Source: Bacteroidales bacterium (GTDB taxonomy: Bacteria; Bacteroidota; Bacteroidia; Bacteroidales; JAADJA01). Taken from it: 56,718 bases of DNA. The notes beneath the pieces are model-generated. The model saw only the letters and a program-made list of their open reading frames with translations. It made no database searches and had not been told where the DNA came from. Within the stretch, counting starts at the first letter, position 1; each line of letters opens with the position of its first letter. Below are positions 19,201 through 26,903 of the stretch, piece by piece. Location: positions 1-56,718 of the forward strand of contig JAGVPB010000029.1 in the NCBI GenBank assembly GCA_020052415.1. Direction: 5' to 3'. The translations under genes and the position numbers were made by a program.

Positions 19201-20574
19201 ACCGAGAAGCCCGTAAGTACCGTTGGTGAGATTGGCGCTGGTTCCGTTAAAGTCCGGATTTTGTATGGCATCTTCTAATTTCCAAACGTTTACTCCGGGA
19301 TAATTGTCGTGACAATACCACAATACATTTTCATAATTATCAAGCATGAATGTTCCATCGTGTTCATTCATTTCTGCAGCCGCCTCCCAGTCGGTTCCAT
19401 AAACGCAGATATTGTACTGACCCATTGATGCGATCAGATTTTTGGCTGCATTTGCATCATAGTGCATATTACCAACAAAGGTATTGTTTATGGGGACCAC
19501 CCTCAAGTCAACACCGGAACCATTGCTCATCCAATGAATTTTACGATTGTCATAACCATTGAGGTGAGGCCAGTCGTCCAAAACAACACCCCAAACACCG
19601 TTTTGAGTCCAGTTGTCACCGAGCCAGTCAATGACACCTGCGTCCGGATAATATCCCTGAGATAACCAAACACGTTCAGGAATCCAGGCAATGTGAGGCA
19701 CATAATTATATCTGAAATTGACCATTTGCGATTCAGTATATACCGACCATTCATTCATCGAGTTCTGCATAAATGGCATAATATGCTGCCCCAATGCTGA
19801 CGTCATCATCGAGACGAGGCCCTGGGATGCCATTGTTGTAAGCAGGTCGTTGAATTCGGGATTATGCCATTCAGCTGCAGGCATCAATGTTCCTGACATG
19901 TGAAAATTTCCGGGTAATCCTGTTGCCTGATGTATCTGGAGTACTTCGTCATACCCGCTGCCGTCAAGCCCGCTGATACCAAAGGCATTGCCATAATAAA
20001 CGTCAGTATAGGTAAGGCCCTGGTTACCGTGATGAACAAAAGCACAATTGCCGCCATCAAGAACTTCTTTACCATCGGATTTAAATTCATCAGCAATTTT
20101 ATTATCTATTAAAATCCTTATTTCATATTCCAGGCTTCTGTTGGATGGAATGGTTACCTTTTTTAACATGATTTCCAGCATATTACTTGGGGGAGTACGT
20201 AAATAATCATAGTTGACATTGCTGCCATTTATTTGAGCTATTTCGGCTGTTTTTGAGATTACTGCACTTTTGCCGGATAAATCTTTAATATTTATCATAG
20301 CACAGATTTCCTTTCCAAGGAAGTTGTCGCTGATAACCAGATTTGACTGCCTTGTAACCATATTGTCAAAGGTGATCCTGATCAGAAGTCCATTACTGGT
20401 CTGTCTCCTGAATACTGATGTGATATCTCCGGTGGCTCCCATACAATCACCCACAGGATCGAATCCGATTAAATCCGGTTTTGTCCAGGTTTTAGGGTCG
20501 CCGTCAAATTCAGTCGCCAGTAAACCGAATGATCCTAAGATCATTAAGTAAGGCAAAAGGTATAACTTTATCAT
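16279..20574 (-). CDS. Very large secreted GH57-like glucanase with shared C-terminal EF-hand module
   Basis: A 1431-residue exported protein. The ATG at 20574 gives a signal peptide (MIKLYLLPYLMILGSFGLLA); an in-frame ATG at 20718 adds 48 residues without export character. Residues about 60-650 resemble GH57 amylopullulanases: HQATGLPGNFHMSG, WIPERVW (candidate catalytic Glu near 300), YGTDWEAA (candidate Asp near 395) and an HLNGYDNRK segment. Beta-sandwich domains follow: an Ig-like domain with MLTFSESVDLT, a DOMON/CBM9-like domain (LYITWDNSNLYMGF) and a cadherin-like domain (about 1090-1190). Residues about 1197-1431 are the module shared with three other proteins (loops DANADGTVNETD and DSQVNNMDKND, terminus SQVPK). 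GH57 placement rests on motifs only. It is the first gene of the glucan operon and is divergent from the starch-binding protein. Confidence 0.85.
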   Translation of the reverse strand: MIKLYLLPYLMILGSFGLLATEFDGDPKTWTKPDLIGFDPVGDCMGATGDITSVFRRQTSNGLLIRITFDNMVTRQSNLVISDNFLGKEICAMINIKDLSGKSAVISKTAEIAQINGSNVNYDYLRTPPSNMLEIMLKKVTIPSNRSLEYEIRILIDNKIADEFKSDGKEVLDGGNCAFVHHGNQGLTYTDVYYGNAFGISGLDGSGYDEVLQIHQATGLPGNFHMSGTLMPAAEWHNPEFNDLLTTMASQGLVSMMTSALGQHIMPFMQNSMNEWSVYTESQMVNFRYNYVPHIAWIPERVWLSQGYYPDAGVIDWLGDNWTQNGVWGVVLDDWPHLNGYDNRKIHWMSNGSGVDLRVVPINNTFVGNMHYDANAAKNLIASMGQYNICVYGTDWEAAAEMNEHDGTFMLDNYENVLWYCHDNYPGVNVWKLEDAIQNPDFNGTSANLTNGTYGLLGGTGGYGGSNNSWYINWASTPSHSDQHSPQWDYGTVWWDAYSFLTSVNDNSLAQLAWYTLMINLHETGWQSGGTIADWEHRYSAHIKNANVYTQASRWADGQYIVTTACYFDDIDHDGTDELVMHNDKVFMVFESVGGKANWVFYKNGFGEAFSVVSSDMAYWSETDGDFNESSANHFAALSEVWPNQQNSIYNITINQSYGDTVMATLDQWGVQKQLILNTGMDYLDVIYDFYDQTGYVKSGWSPDLMDILWSGKGNLQRVWGSNGSYCGYRNSASGATAALVLGNGGASQNAEFEGTLVKGDEIHGYNQFKVRLFAGYTSTPTGTAVSELNVVAAQNMDVFPPEVYSPSTLTSNNAVMLTFSESVDLTTAQTISNYDFQNFTNTYTLLSAVRQSDWRKVKLTISGQFVAGDDGQIVISNIKDLNNNVIGDQNTTVLVIPTGITPHTIINDGINDFISPAELIESQAHNLYITWDNSNLYMGFYSLNLNGGGDLFVNIDTDQTTGSGAINDSWGRVGFAGNYLPEYQVAIEGGGGSMQVNNWTGTEWIYPGNGVIGSSYEGWASNGLTEISIPWTALGSPEGIAISVHISQENNQIIPEIFPALNPTGTHPVLQFAYAFFQPYIAGPMPLSGMEPRTVHRVPNTAPEIITFNPIELNFNMESGTSQLFSITATDAENDVIQYAWRLDGLPSGNTSGYTYQPGVADVGNHNLEITVTDNVPGNIADTLIWNIEVMEPTVRLSLKFFLEGPFEINQMNAILNEEAVIPLIQPYSIAPWNYPGTEEVISIPGIQVVDWILLELRDAPDVLSATSATIIARQAAFINKDGSVITISGSPVLDFDVSVQEQLFVVVRHRDHLAVISANPISQTAGIYNYDFSTSSSQVLGGSLGYKELAPGIWGLVGGDANADGTVNETDQTGWWGLETGSYGYKKSDYSLDSQVNNMDKNDIWIPNSGTGTQVSGMANTGYHSQVPK

Positions 20575-20732
20575 ATTGCTAATATTTGATGCGATAAAAT
20601 TAATATTTTCCCGACATCCCGGTTCATATATTGCTAATTTGATATACTTTTTCCTCAGTCCATTCTGATTTAATTTTATTTTGTAATTTCGTGCGCTAGC
20701 GAGAAAATAATAAAACATTAATTTATTACACT

Positions 20733-22760
20733 ATGAAAAAAATCAGACTTTCTATTTTTATCACAATTGTGTTGATGGCAAGTATCAGCCTAATGGCGCA
20801 GGTCAATGTGACTTTCAAGGTTGATATGCAGAATCAGGTAGTGCCACCGGAAGGCGTTCATATTGCAGGCAGTTTCCAGGGATGGAATCCTGCAGGTACA
20901 CCGATGACCAATCTCCTCGGCGATATTTATACTTATACTTATACCGCAACTTCAGGAGAAACACTCTATTGGAAATACGTTAACGGCGATGCATGGGGTG
21001 AAGATGAGAGTGTTCCGGGCGCATGTGCCTCTGGTGGTAACCGGTTTCTCACAGTTCCCGCCTCAGATACCATTTTACCAACAGTATGTTACGGTAGCTG
21101 TCTTCCCTGTGTTCTTCCACAGGTTGATATTACATTCCAGGTTGATATGTCGAACGAAACAGTTTCACCAACCGGGGTTTTCATTCAGGGTTCGTTTCAA
21201 ACGCCGTCGTGGAGCGGTCAACAATTGACAGATATGGGAAATGATATTTATGCAATCACCGTGACGATGGGTGTTGGTGAGTTTCATGAATATAAATTTC
21301 TGAACGGGGCAACTTATGAAACCGTACCTCCTGAATGCGGCTATGGTGGATTTTCAAACAGATCTATCACTGTTCCCGCAAGCAATACGACTTTACCTTT
21401 GGTTTGTTTTGGCAGTTGCGATCCATGTACTGTTGTAACAGATATAAATGTAACATTCAGAGTTGATATGTCTGAATCTGTTGTAGCTGTGGAAGGAGTT
21501 CATATCGCTGGTGGTTTCCAGGGTTGGAATCCGGCCACAACACTATTAACCGATATGGGAAACGGCATTTGGCAAACGACCTTTGTATTGCAATCAGGGA
21601 GTTACCACGAATATAAATTCGTTAACGGAGATGCATGGGGCGAGGATGAATCTGTGCCGTGGTACTGCAATAATAACGGAAACAGGTATATTACTGTGCC
21701 GGATGCTGATGTAATTTTGACGGCAGTTTGTTATGCCACTTGCCTTGTTTGCAATCCTCCACAGGTTGATATTACCTTCCAGGTTGATATGTCGCTTCAA
21801 AGTGTATCGCCCTTCGGCGTTCATCTGGCAGGAAGTATGCAGGGCTGGAACCCGGCTGCAACTGAAATGACAAATATCGGTAATAATATATATTCTGTAA
21901 CTGTAACTGTTGGTGAAGGAGAATTCCACGAATATAAATTTATCAACGGGAATGACTGGCCGGGAGCTGAGGCTGTACCGGCACCCTGTGCAAATTTTGG
22001 AGGCAATCGCGAGTTTTTTGTTCCAGCAGTAAATACAACCCTCGATTTGGTTTGTTTTGGTGAATGTGCACTTTGCGTCATTCCGACCCATACATTCGAT
22101 CTCAATGTATTTCTGGAAGGTCCCTTCAATGGAACAACAATGAACTATGATCTGGATGTGGCAGGGCAGTTGCCCGTCAATCAACCTTATAATACAGCAC
22201 CCTGGAATTATACCGGCAGCGAAAACATTTCAATAGCGCCAAATGCAAATATTACCGATTGGGTTTTGGTAGAGTTAAGAACTACTGATGGAGATGCATC
22301 AACAGCAACTTCCGATAAACGCATCCACAGACAGGCTGCATTGTTGCTTGCAGATGGGTCAATCGTTAAAACAGATGGATTAAGCCCGATTGATTTTACG
22401 GGAGCCATTTTAAACAATCTTTATGTCCTGATCTGGCACAGGGACCATCTCGCTGTGATGTCTGCTACTCCTTTAGCCCCGGCCGATGGAAACTATGTTT
22501 ATGACTTTACGGATGCACTTGCAAAAGCTTATCTTGATGGCCAAAAAAGTCTCGGCGGCGGGAAATTTGGCATGATGGCCGGTGATAGCGATGCAAGCGG
22601 TATGATTGACAACCTGGATAAGGATGTGAACTGGGATTCGGAAACTGGTAAAGCAGGATATTATAAGAGTGACCTGAATCTGGACTCACAGGTGAACAAT
22701 CCAGATAAAAATGATGTTTGGGTCCCAAACTTCGGAGCAACGACACAGGTTCCAAATTGA
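20733..22760 (+). CDS. Secreted protein of four CBM20/48-like starch-binding repeats with shared C-terminal module
   Basis: A 675-residue exported protein with a signal peptide (residues 1-22). Four repeats of about 105 residues follow, beginning near residues 23, 130, 237 and 344. Each opens with VxxTFxVDM, continues GVHIAGxFQGWNP and YKFxNG with a tryptophan (W replaced in repeat 2), and ends with four cysteines in a C-x(n)-CxxxCxxC tail. The pattern resembles the AMPK/CBM48 and CBM20 glycogen- and starch-binding folds. Residues 453-675 are the C-terminal module shared with the GH57, propeller and EEP proteins (loops DSDASGMIDNLD and NLDSQVNNPD, terminus TTQVPN). No catalytic domain is present. 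It is divergent from the GH57 gene across 158 bases and is followed by a strong terminator. A glucan-binding surface scaffold is the best inference. Confidence 0.88.
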   Translation: MKKIRLSIFITIVLMASISLMAQVNVTFKVDMQNQVVPPEGVHIAGSFQGWNPAGTPMTNLLGDIYTYTYTATSGETLYWKYVNGDAWGEDESVPGACASGGNRFLTVPASDTILPTVCYGSCLPCVLPQVDITFQVDMSNETVSPTGVFIQGSFQTPSWSGQQLTDMGNDIYAITVTMGVGEFHEYKFLNGATYETVPPECGYGGFSNRSITVPASNTTLPLVCFGSCDPCTVVTDINVTFRVDMSESVVAVEGVHIAGGFQGWNPATTLLTDMGNGIWQTTFVLQSGSYHEYKFVNGDAWGEDESVPWYCNNNGNRYITVPDADVILTAVCYATCLVCNPPQVDITFQVDMSLQSVSPFGVHLAGSMQGWNPAATEMTNIGNNIYSVTVTVGEGEFHEYKFINGNDWPGAEAVPAPCANFGGNREFFVPAVNTTLDLVCFGECALCVIPTHTFDLNVFLEGPFNGTTMNYDLDVAGQLPVNQPYNTAPWNYTGSENISIAPNANITDWVLVELRTTDGDASTATSDKRIHRQAALLLADGSIVKTDGLSPIDFTGAILNNLYVLIWHRDHLAVMSATPLAPADGNYVYDFTDALAKAYLDGQKSLGGGKFGMMAGDSDASGMIDNLDKDVNWDSETGKAGYYKSDLNLDSQVNNPDKNDVWVPNFGATTQVPN

Positions 22761-22807
22761 TTTTAACATCAAATGATAATATTGAGTTAAGCACTTTTGA
22801 CAAATCA

Positions 22808-22843
22808 AAAAAACGCAATCAGGAATACCTGATTGCGTTTTTT
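22808..22843 (+). terminator. Intrinsic terminator after the starch-binding protein gene
   Basis: A perfect 16-base-pair stem (left arm 22808-22823, right arm 22828-22843) with the loop AATA and a T-run at the end of the right arm. The A-rich left edge makes it potentially bidirectional. It lies 48 bases after the stop at 22760 and 25 bases before the next ATG, so it separates the two transcription units. Confidence 0.85.
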
Positions 22844-22867
22844 AATTGTTTCATAATATTCAGTCTT

Positions 22868-23761
22868 ATGAAAAGAAGTTCATTATTTCTGTTTTTTATT
22901 ATTTTCCAGGTTCTGATAATTGCTGTTCCGGGGTATTCAAAAGACAAAGGGCGAAGGCAGCAAAAAAAACTGGAGCGTAAGTCGCGGGATAAATACCTTG
23001 GGCTGGGTCTCGGATTTTCTTATATGAAGGTTATTGACAATGCCACTTCGCCCCTTCTTTATAAAGGGTTAAATATCCCTTTTGCATCATTAGGCTACTT
23101 CACCCATTCCGACAGGATTATTAAAACTTTTGAAACGGATTTTAGTTATGGCCAATTAAAGACAAGAACCGAAACACCCTGGTATGATCCCCGGAACACC
23201 AGTTATTATATAGCATTCAGATACGATATTTTGTACCGGATAAAAAAATTCGAAAAATTAAGCGTGAACTGGTATTTGGGTTCTGAAATTAACAGTAACA
23301 GCCATTTCAGGATCAATTATAAATATGAAAATTCGGCCTTTAATTTTGACAATTACAACGGAATAGGAATAGCAACCAGATTAGAGCTACCCTTCACTTA
23401 CAAAAGTACCCAGTTCAAATTCCTTGGTTTATACTTTAAAAGGCGCGACCGCGATCTTCGCCTTAGCTGGCAGCTTTCCTCACCGGTTCTCAGTTTGATG
23501 ATCAGGCCAACGTATGTCACCATCACCAACTTTATTGATCCTGAGCTTCAAACCAAAATAACCAGCGATAATACGGATGGCGGACTATTTGTACCTTTTA
23601 ACCTGCGTTCGCAAACGGAATTGCATTATAAACTACATAACGGCAATATGTTCAGGCTGACATACATCTGGAACTATTACCATCACGATCCCGGATACAA
23701 CAAGGTTCAGAGCGCCTTCCATGGTTTCTATTTTTCATTGGTTTTCAGGTTTAACAAATAA
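22868..23761 (+). CDS. Outer-membrane beta-barrel protein, unknown function
   Basis: A 297-residue protein starting at the ATG at 22868 (a longer frame from 22718 would run through the terminator and lacks a signal peptide). Residues 1-24 are a signal peptide (KRSSLFLFFIIFQVLIIAV). A very basic stretch follows (KDKGRRQQKKLERKSRDK), then alternating strands such as YLGLGLGFSYMKV, SYYIAFRYDILYRI, WYLGSEINSNS and FYFSLVFRFNK, the last ending in an aromatic outer-membrane barrel terminus. The family is not recognised. The protease gene follows 10 bases later, so the two are probably one unit. Confidence 0.8.
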   Translation: MKRSSLFLFFIIFQVLIIAVPGYSKDKGRRQQKKLERKSRDKYLGLGLGFSYMKVIDNATSPLLYKGLNIPFASLGYFTHSDRIIKTFETDFSYGQLKTRTETPWYDPRNTSYYIAFRYDILYRIKKFEKLSVNWYLGSEINSNSHFRINYKYENSAFNFDNYNGIGIATRLELPFTYKSTQFKFLGLYFKRRDRDLRLSWQLSSPVLSLMIRPTYVTITNFIDPELQTKITSDNTDGGLFVPFNLRSQTELHYKLHNGNMFRLTYIWNYYHHDPGYNKVQSAFHGFYFSLVFRFNK

Positions 23762-23771
23762 CTATTTATTC

Positions 23772-24794
23772 ATGAAAAAGTTGATTAAATTATTGCCTTT
23801 GGTTCTGATGCTTGCATCCTGCGAAAAGATATTGATGGAAAAAGAACCTGCAAATGAGCCGGTGACCAATTTTGAGTATTTGTGGAAAACAGCTGATGAA
23901 AAGTATTCTTTTTTTGAATACAAAGGAATTAACTGGGACGAAATCTACAATTCCTATCGTCCCCAGGTTAACACCGGGATGGATGATTATGAGCTTTTCG
24001 ATGTTTTAAAAAATATGTTGAATGAACTTAAAGATGGCCATGTAAATCTGATCGCCCCTTTTGATATTTCGAGGTATTCATTTGAATATAATTCTCCTGA
24101 AAATTTCGATTTCAGATTAATTAAAGATCATTATATCGGTTGGGATTACAGGATGACCGGTGCACTGGTTAATACTACCTTTATCAGAAACAATCAATAT
24201 ATTGGTTATATTTATTACAGCAGTTTTTCACAGTTTGTCGAAAACGCAGATATTGATTTTGTTATTGCAAGTCTTTGGCATTCGAAGGGAATTATTCTCG
24301 ATGTAAGAAGTAATGGAGGCGGGGACGTTTCAAATATCTATAAAATCGGTTCCCGCTTTGCAGATCAGAAAAGGCTGGTATATTCCTCTGCCATGAAAAA
24401 CGGTCCCGGGCATGAGGATTTCGGTGAACCGAAAGAAGTATCAATGGAACCTGGTGGCGCCTATCAATATGAAGGTCCTGTTGTCTTACTCACCAACAGA
24501 GGGTGTTTTAGCGCTACCTCTTTTTTTACAATCGCAATGAAGGCCTTTCCGAATGTAATTCAGGTTGGCGATACAACAGGCGGCGGACTTGGCGCTCCGG
24601 CTGGTTTTGAACTGCCCAATGGCTGGGGATACAGGTTTTCTGTTTCCCGAACCCTGACTCCTGAAGGTTTCAACTGGGAAAATGGAGTTCCTCCTGATAT
24701 TACCGTTTGGATGAACCCGGTTCATGAACTTGCAGGAATTGATGATATCATGGAGAAGGCGATTGAGGTCATACTGGAATCGGGAGCAGAATGA
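23772..24794 (+). CDS. S41-family C-terminal-processing peptidase, lipoprotein
   Basis: A 340-residue lipoprotein protease. The ATG at 23772 gives a type II signal peptide ending LMLASC, with the lipidated cysteine at 17. An N-terminal helical tricorn-core-like region follows (FEYLWKTADEKYSFFEYKGINW, DELKDGH style). The catalytic half contains GIILDVRSNGGGD, VVLLTNRGCFSATSFF with the likely nucleophilic serine, and GDTTGGGLGAP. A clear PDZ domain is not seen, as in many short S41 lipoproteins of Bacteroidota. It starts 10 bases after the upstream barrel gene, suggesting that it acts on envelope substrates together with that protein. The substrate is unknown. Confidence 0.9.
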   Translation: MKKLIKLLPLVLMLASCEKILMEKEPANEPVTNFEYLWKTADEKYSFFEYKGINWDEIYNSYRPQVNTGMDDYELFDVLKNMLNELKDGHVNLIAPFDISRYSFEYNSPENFDFRLIKDHYIGWDYRMTGALVNTTFIRNNQYIGYIYYSSFSQFVENADIDFVIASLWHSKGIILDVRSNGGGDVSNIYKIGSRFADQKRLVYSSAMKNGPGHEDFGEPKEVSMEPGGAYQYEGPVVLLTNRGCFSATSFFTIAMKAFPNVIQVGDTTGGGLGAPAGFELPNGWGYRFSVSRTLTPEGFNWENGVPPDITVWMNPVHELAGIDDIMEKAIEVILESGAE

Positions 24795-24883
24795 TTTGAG
24801 AAATTAGAAATTAGATATTAGATGTTAGATGTCTGTACCGATTAGGAACTCTGAACTCAAAACTGTTAACTGAGGACATGAAT
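24795..24883. repeat. Low-complexity intergenic block (TTAGA-rich)
   Basis: Between two convergent genes is a run of imperfect copies of a (A)TTAGA unit (ATTAGAAATTAGATATTAG and similar), followed by GAACTCTGAACTCAAAACTG-like text. It is not a hairpin terminator. It resembles decayed microsatellites also seen at 33391-33600 and 41035-41400. Confidence 0.6.
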
Positions 24884-26098
24884 TCAATCACTCAGCTTTA
24901 CAAGTTTAATGGATTGATTGTTAATCCCGGACTGCAAAGTACAAATGTAAATTCCCGGTTTTACAATTTGTCCTGAATCACTGCGGCTATCCCACAATAT
25001 CTCATGCTCTCCCTTGAATTTTATTTCATTAATGAGTGATCGGACCTTTATACCTTCCGGATCGCAGATGGATAATGAGACTTCCGCTGTCTGCGACAAG
25101 GTAAAGTGAATCTTTGTGTTCGTATCAAATGGATTGGGAGATACTGAGAGCTGGAAATTCATTGACAGCGGCTCAATATCAGAAACTGAATTCGGATTAA
25201 GTATTTCGGTGATGACTTCACCGGTTGCACTGGCAGGATTTATTCCAAGGATATAGGAAGCTGTAATAGCCATATCAGGCAATACGCGTGATTGGGAAGA
25301 AGTATAATTTTCCTTAACATTCGGACCCAGCGCCAAAAACATGATGTGCCGGCAACCTTCACAATTGCAGCCATGATTCTCGAATCCGCCGTGCTGGTCA
25401 TCGTGCCGCCCATGATCATTGGTAACTATCATAGTTGTGGTGTTCTGATAAAAAGAATCGGACTGAATTTTATCCCAAAGCTGACCCACAACCTGATCTG
25501 CATTCTGAATGGCAGATGTATATTCATTCCAGTTTCCGCTGTGTCCGGCATGGTTAACATCAGCAAGATAAACCCATAAAAAATGCGGATGGTAATTATC
25601 CATCACCCATTCCGTTTGCTCTGCCACATCCGAGTCGGTGCTTCCCTCGCTGTGGAACTGTGGCCAGTAATCCGGTCCGTAATCCTCATCGAAACTCGGC
25701 AACCAAAGATCCTGTATGAATTCGAGAACATAAAAACAGTCACCGGCAGGGACATTTTTATCCTTCCGGAAATACTCAAAGATCGTTGGCAACTTAGCAT
25801 AGCTTGTTGATGAGCCATTGTAAACGGTATCGAAAATATCCGTCCATGCTCCACACCACAAAGCCGGAATGGCACGGGAAGTATAGGTTGTTCCATCATT
25901 CCTGAATTCATCTATCACAGCACCCTGTGCCGAAATCCCCCACATTTCAGGGATGAACTGATGTGCAGGATCGCCGAAGGTTTCCGTATGGCGCGCTCCG
26001 TCAATGATCACGATCATCATTTTGTCCGATTGCTGGGAAAATATTGAAACTACAACTGGAACGCACAAAAAGAACAGGAATAAAAATCTAATTTTCAT
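24884..26098 (-). CDS. Secreted alkaline-phosphatase-superfamily hydrolase with T9SS domain
   Basis: A 404-residue exported protein with a signal peptide (KIRFLFLFFLCVPVVVSIFS). Residues about 26-300 are an alkaline phosphatase/sulfatase-fold domain: MMIVIIDGARHTETFGD with the metal aspartate and a threonine nucleophile candidate, DVNHAGHSGNW, and TNDHGRHDDQHGG with the C-terminal metal ligands. A CNCEGC cluster follows the last motif. Residues about 315-404 are a FlgD-like/Por T9SS sorting domain (VSPNPFDTNTKIHF, SICDPEG, KPGIYICTL). It may be a phosphodiesterase or phosphatase for extracellular substrates; type I phosphodiesterases share these motifs. The gene is convergent with the S41 protease gene. 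Confidence 0.88.
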   Translation of the reverse strand: MKIRFLFLFFLCVPVVVSIFSQQSDKMMIVIIDGARHTETFGDPAHQFIPEMWGISAQGAVIDEFRNDGTTYTSRAIPALWCGAWTDIFDTVYNGSSTSYAKLPTIFEYFRKDKNVPAGDCFYVLEFIQDLWLPSFDEDYGPDYWPQFHSEGSTDSDVAEQTEWVMDNYHPHFLWVYLADVNHAGHSGNWNEYTSAIQNADQVVGQLWDKIQSDSFYQNTTTMIVTNDHGRHDDQHGGFENHGCNCEGCRHIMFLALGPNVKENYTSSQSRVLPDMAITASYILGINPASATGEVITEILNPNSVSDIEPLSMNFQLSVSPNPFDTNTKIHFTLSQTAEVSLSICDPEGIKVRSLINEIKFKGEHEILWDSRSDSGQIVKPGIYICTLQSGINNQSIKLVKLSD

Positions 26099-26312
26099 TT
26101 TACTATTTTAACGAATCCTTATCTTATACGGCAAAGATAGACAATAGGTGAGGGATTGTTGATTTTAAATATGAAATGTTACCTTGTAAGCAAGAGTGGC
26201 TTTTATATACTTTCCATATTTTTTATTGATATATTTTCTTTTTGGTTTACAACTCAACCCTTTTAAAAAACAAAATGGAACAAGTCTCGCTACATCTTTA
26301 AAATTTAAATCT

Positions 26313-26903
26313 TTAGAGAATATCCTCATCATAAGAGATTTCTATTCCATCCTTTAATTTTTCGTAAAATATGAAAGGAATGTCAATCGTTTCGCTGAGA
26401 GATTTTTTTAGTTCATAAGAAGTAGGTTTAATGCTGACAGGTTTCTCGCCAATTAATCCATCAATTCCATGTGATTCTTCTTCCGGTGTAGCATTTCGAT
26501 ATGTTGAATTTAATTCTATTGCAACACTTTTCAAAATCGCTTCCTGAAATTTCAGTCCAATAAAAGTTTTTACAATCACCAAATCATTAACCCACCTGTT
26601 AACCATTTCCCTGTCAATCTTCGTCATCACATCTTTGAAGTTATCAACCATTTCAAAAATTTTAATTGCTGCAAGTGATAAAGATTCAGGATGCTTATTT
26701 AGATACCATTCTTCCCACTCTTTTAATTTGTTTCCGGGGAACTCCTGAATCAAATCACTCATTTGTCCGACAACAGATGGTCGTGTTCCCTGTGCGTTTT
26801 GATTGGCAAGGTTTAAAATCTGTGTAGCGTATTTGGGGAAGTTGGATGCTTCTGCATCAAGCAGCGTAAGAATTTCGTTATTTGAAATTTTTATTACCTT
26901 CAT
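26313..26903 (-). CDS. Type II restriction endonuclease, MjaI family (predicted CTAG)
   Basis: A 196-residue protein matching the MjaI restriction endonuclease family by its conserved text: QGTRPSVVGQMSDLIQEF, WEEWYLNKHPES, WVNDLVIVKTFIGLKFQEA, and the catalytic-type segment EESHGIDGLIGEKPVSIKP, which carries D and E/K residues of a PD-(D/E)XK-like core. Family members cut CTAG; specificity here is inferred. The start overlaps the end of the methyltransferase gene by 26 bases, the normal layout for such a pair, so the enzyme would be made only after protective methylation begins. Length is normal for the family, and no frameshift is seen. Confidence 0.85.
   Translation of the reverse strand: MKVIKISNNEILTLLDAEASNFPKYATQILNLANQNAQGTRPSVVGQMSDLIQEFPGNKLKEWEEWYLNKHPESLSLAAIKIFEMVDNFKDVMTKIDREMVNRWVNDLVIVKTFIGLKFQEAILKSVAIELNSTYRNATPEEESHGIDGLIGEKPVSIKPTSYELKKSLSETIDIPFIFYEKLKDGIEISYDEDIL

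Noticed and set aside
20694-20701. CGCTAGCG palindrome between the divergent GH57 and starch-binding genes
   Set aside because: Only 8 bases and a single copy; it could be an operator but chance is a sufficient explanation.
20575-20718. 48-residue N-terminal extension of the GH57 protein
   Set aside because: It would hide the signal peptide that begins at the ATG at 20574; it has no export character of its own.
21594-22184. 196-codon minus-strand frame opposite the starch-binding repeats
   Set aside because: It mirrors the repeats in antisense and lacks any family resemblance.
22718-22867. Upstream extension of the 22868 barrel gene
   Set aside because: It overlaps the end of the previous gene and runs through a strong terminator; the signal peptide begins at 22868.
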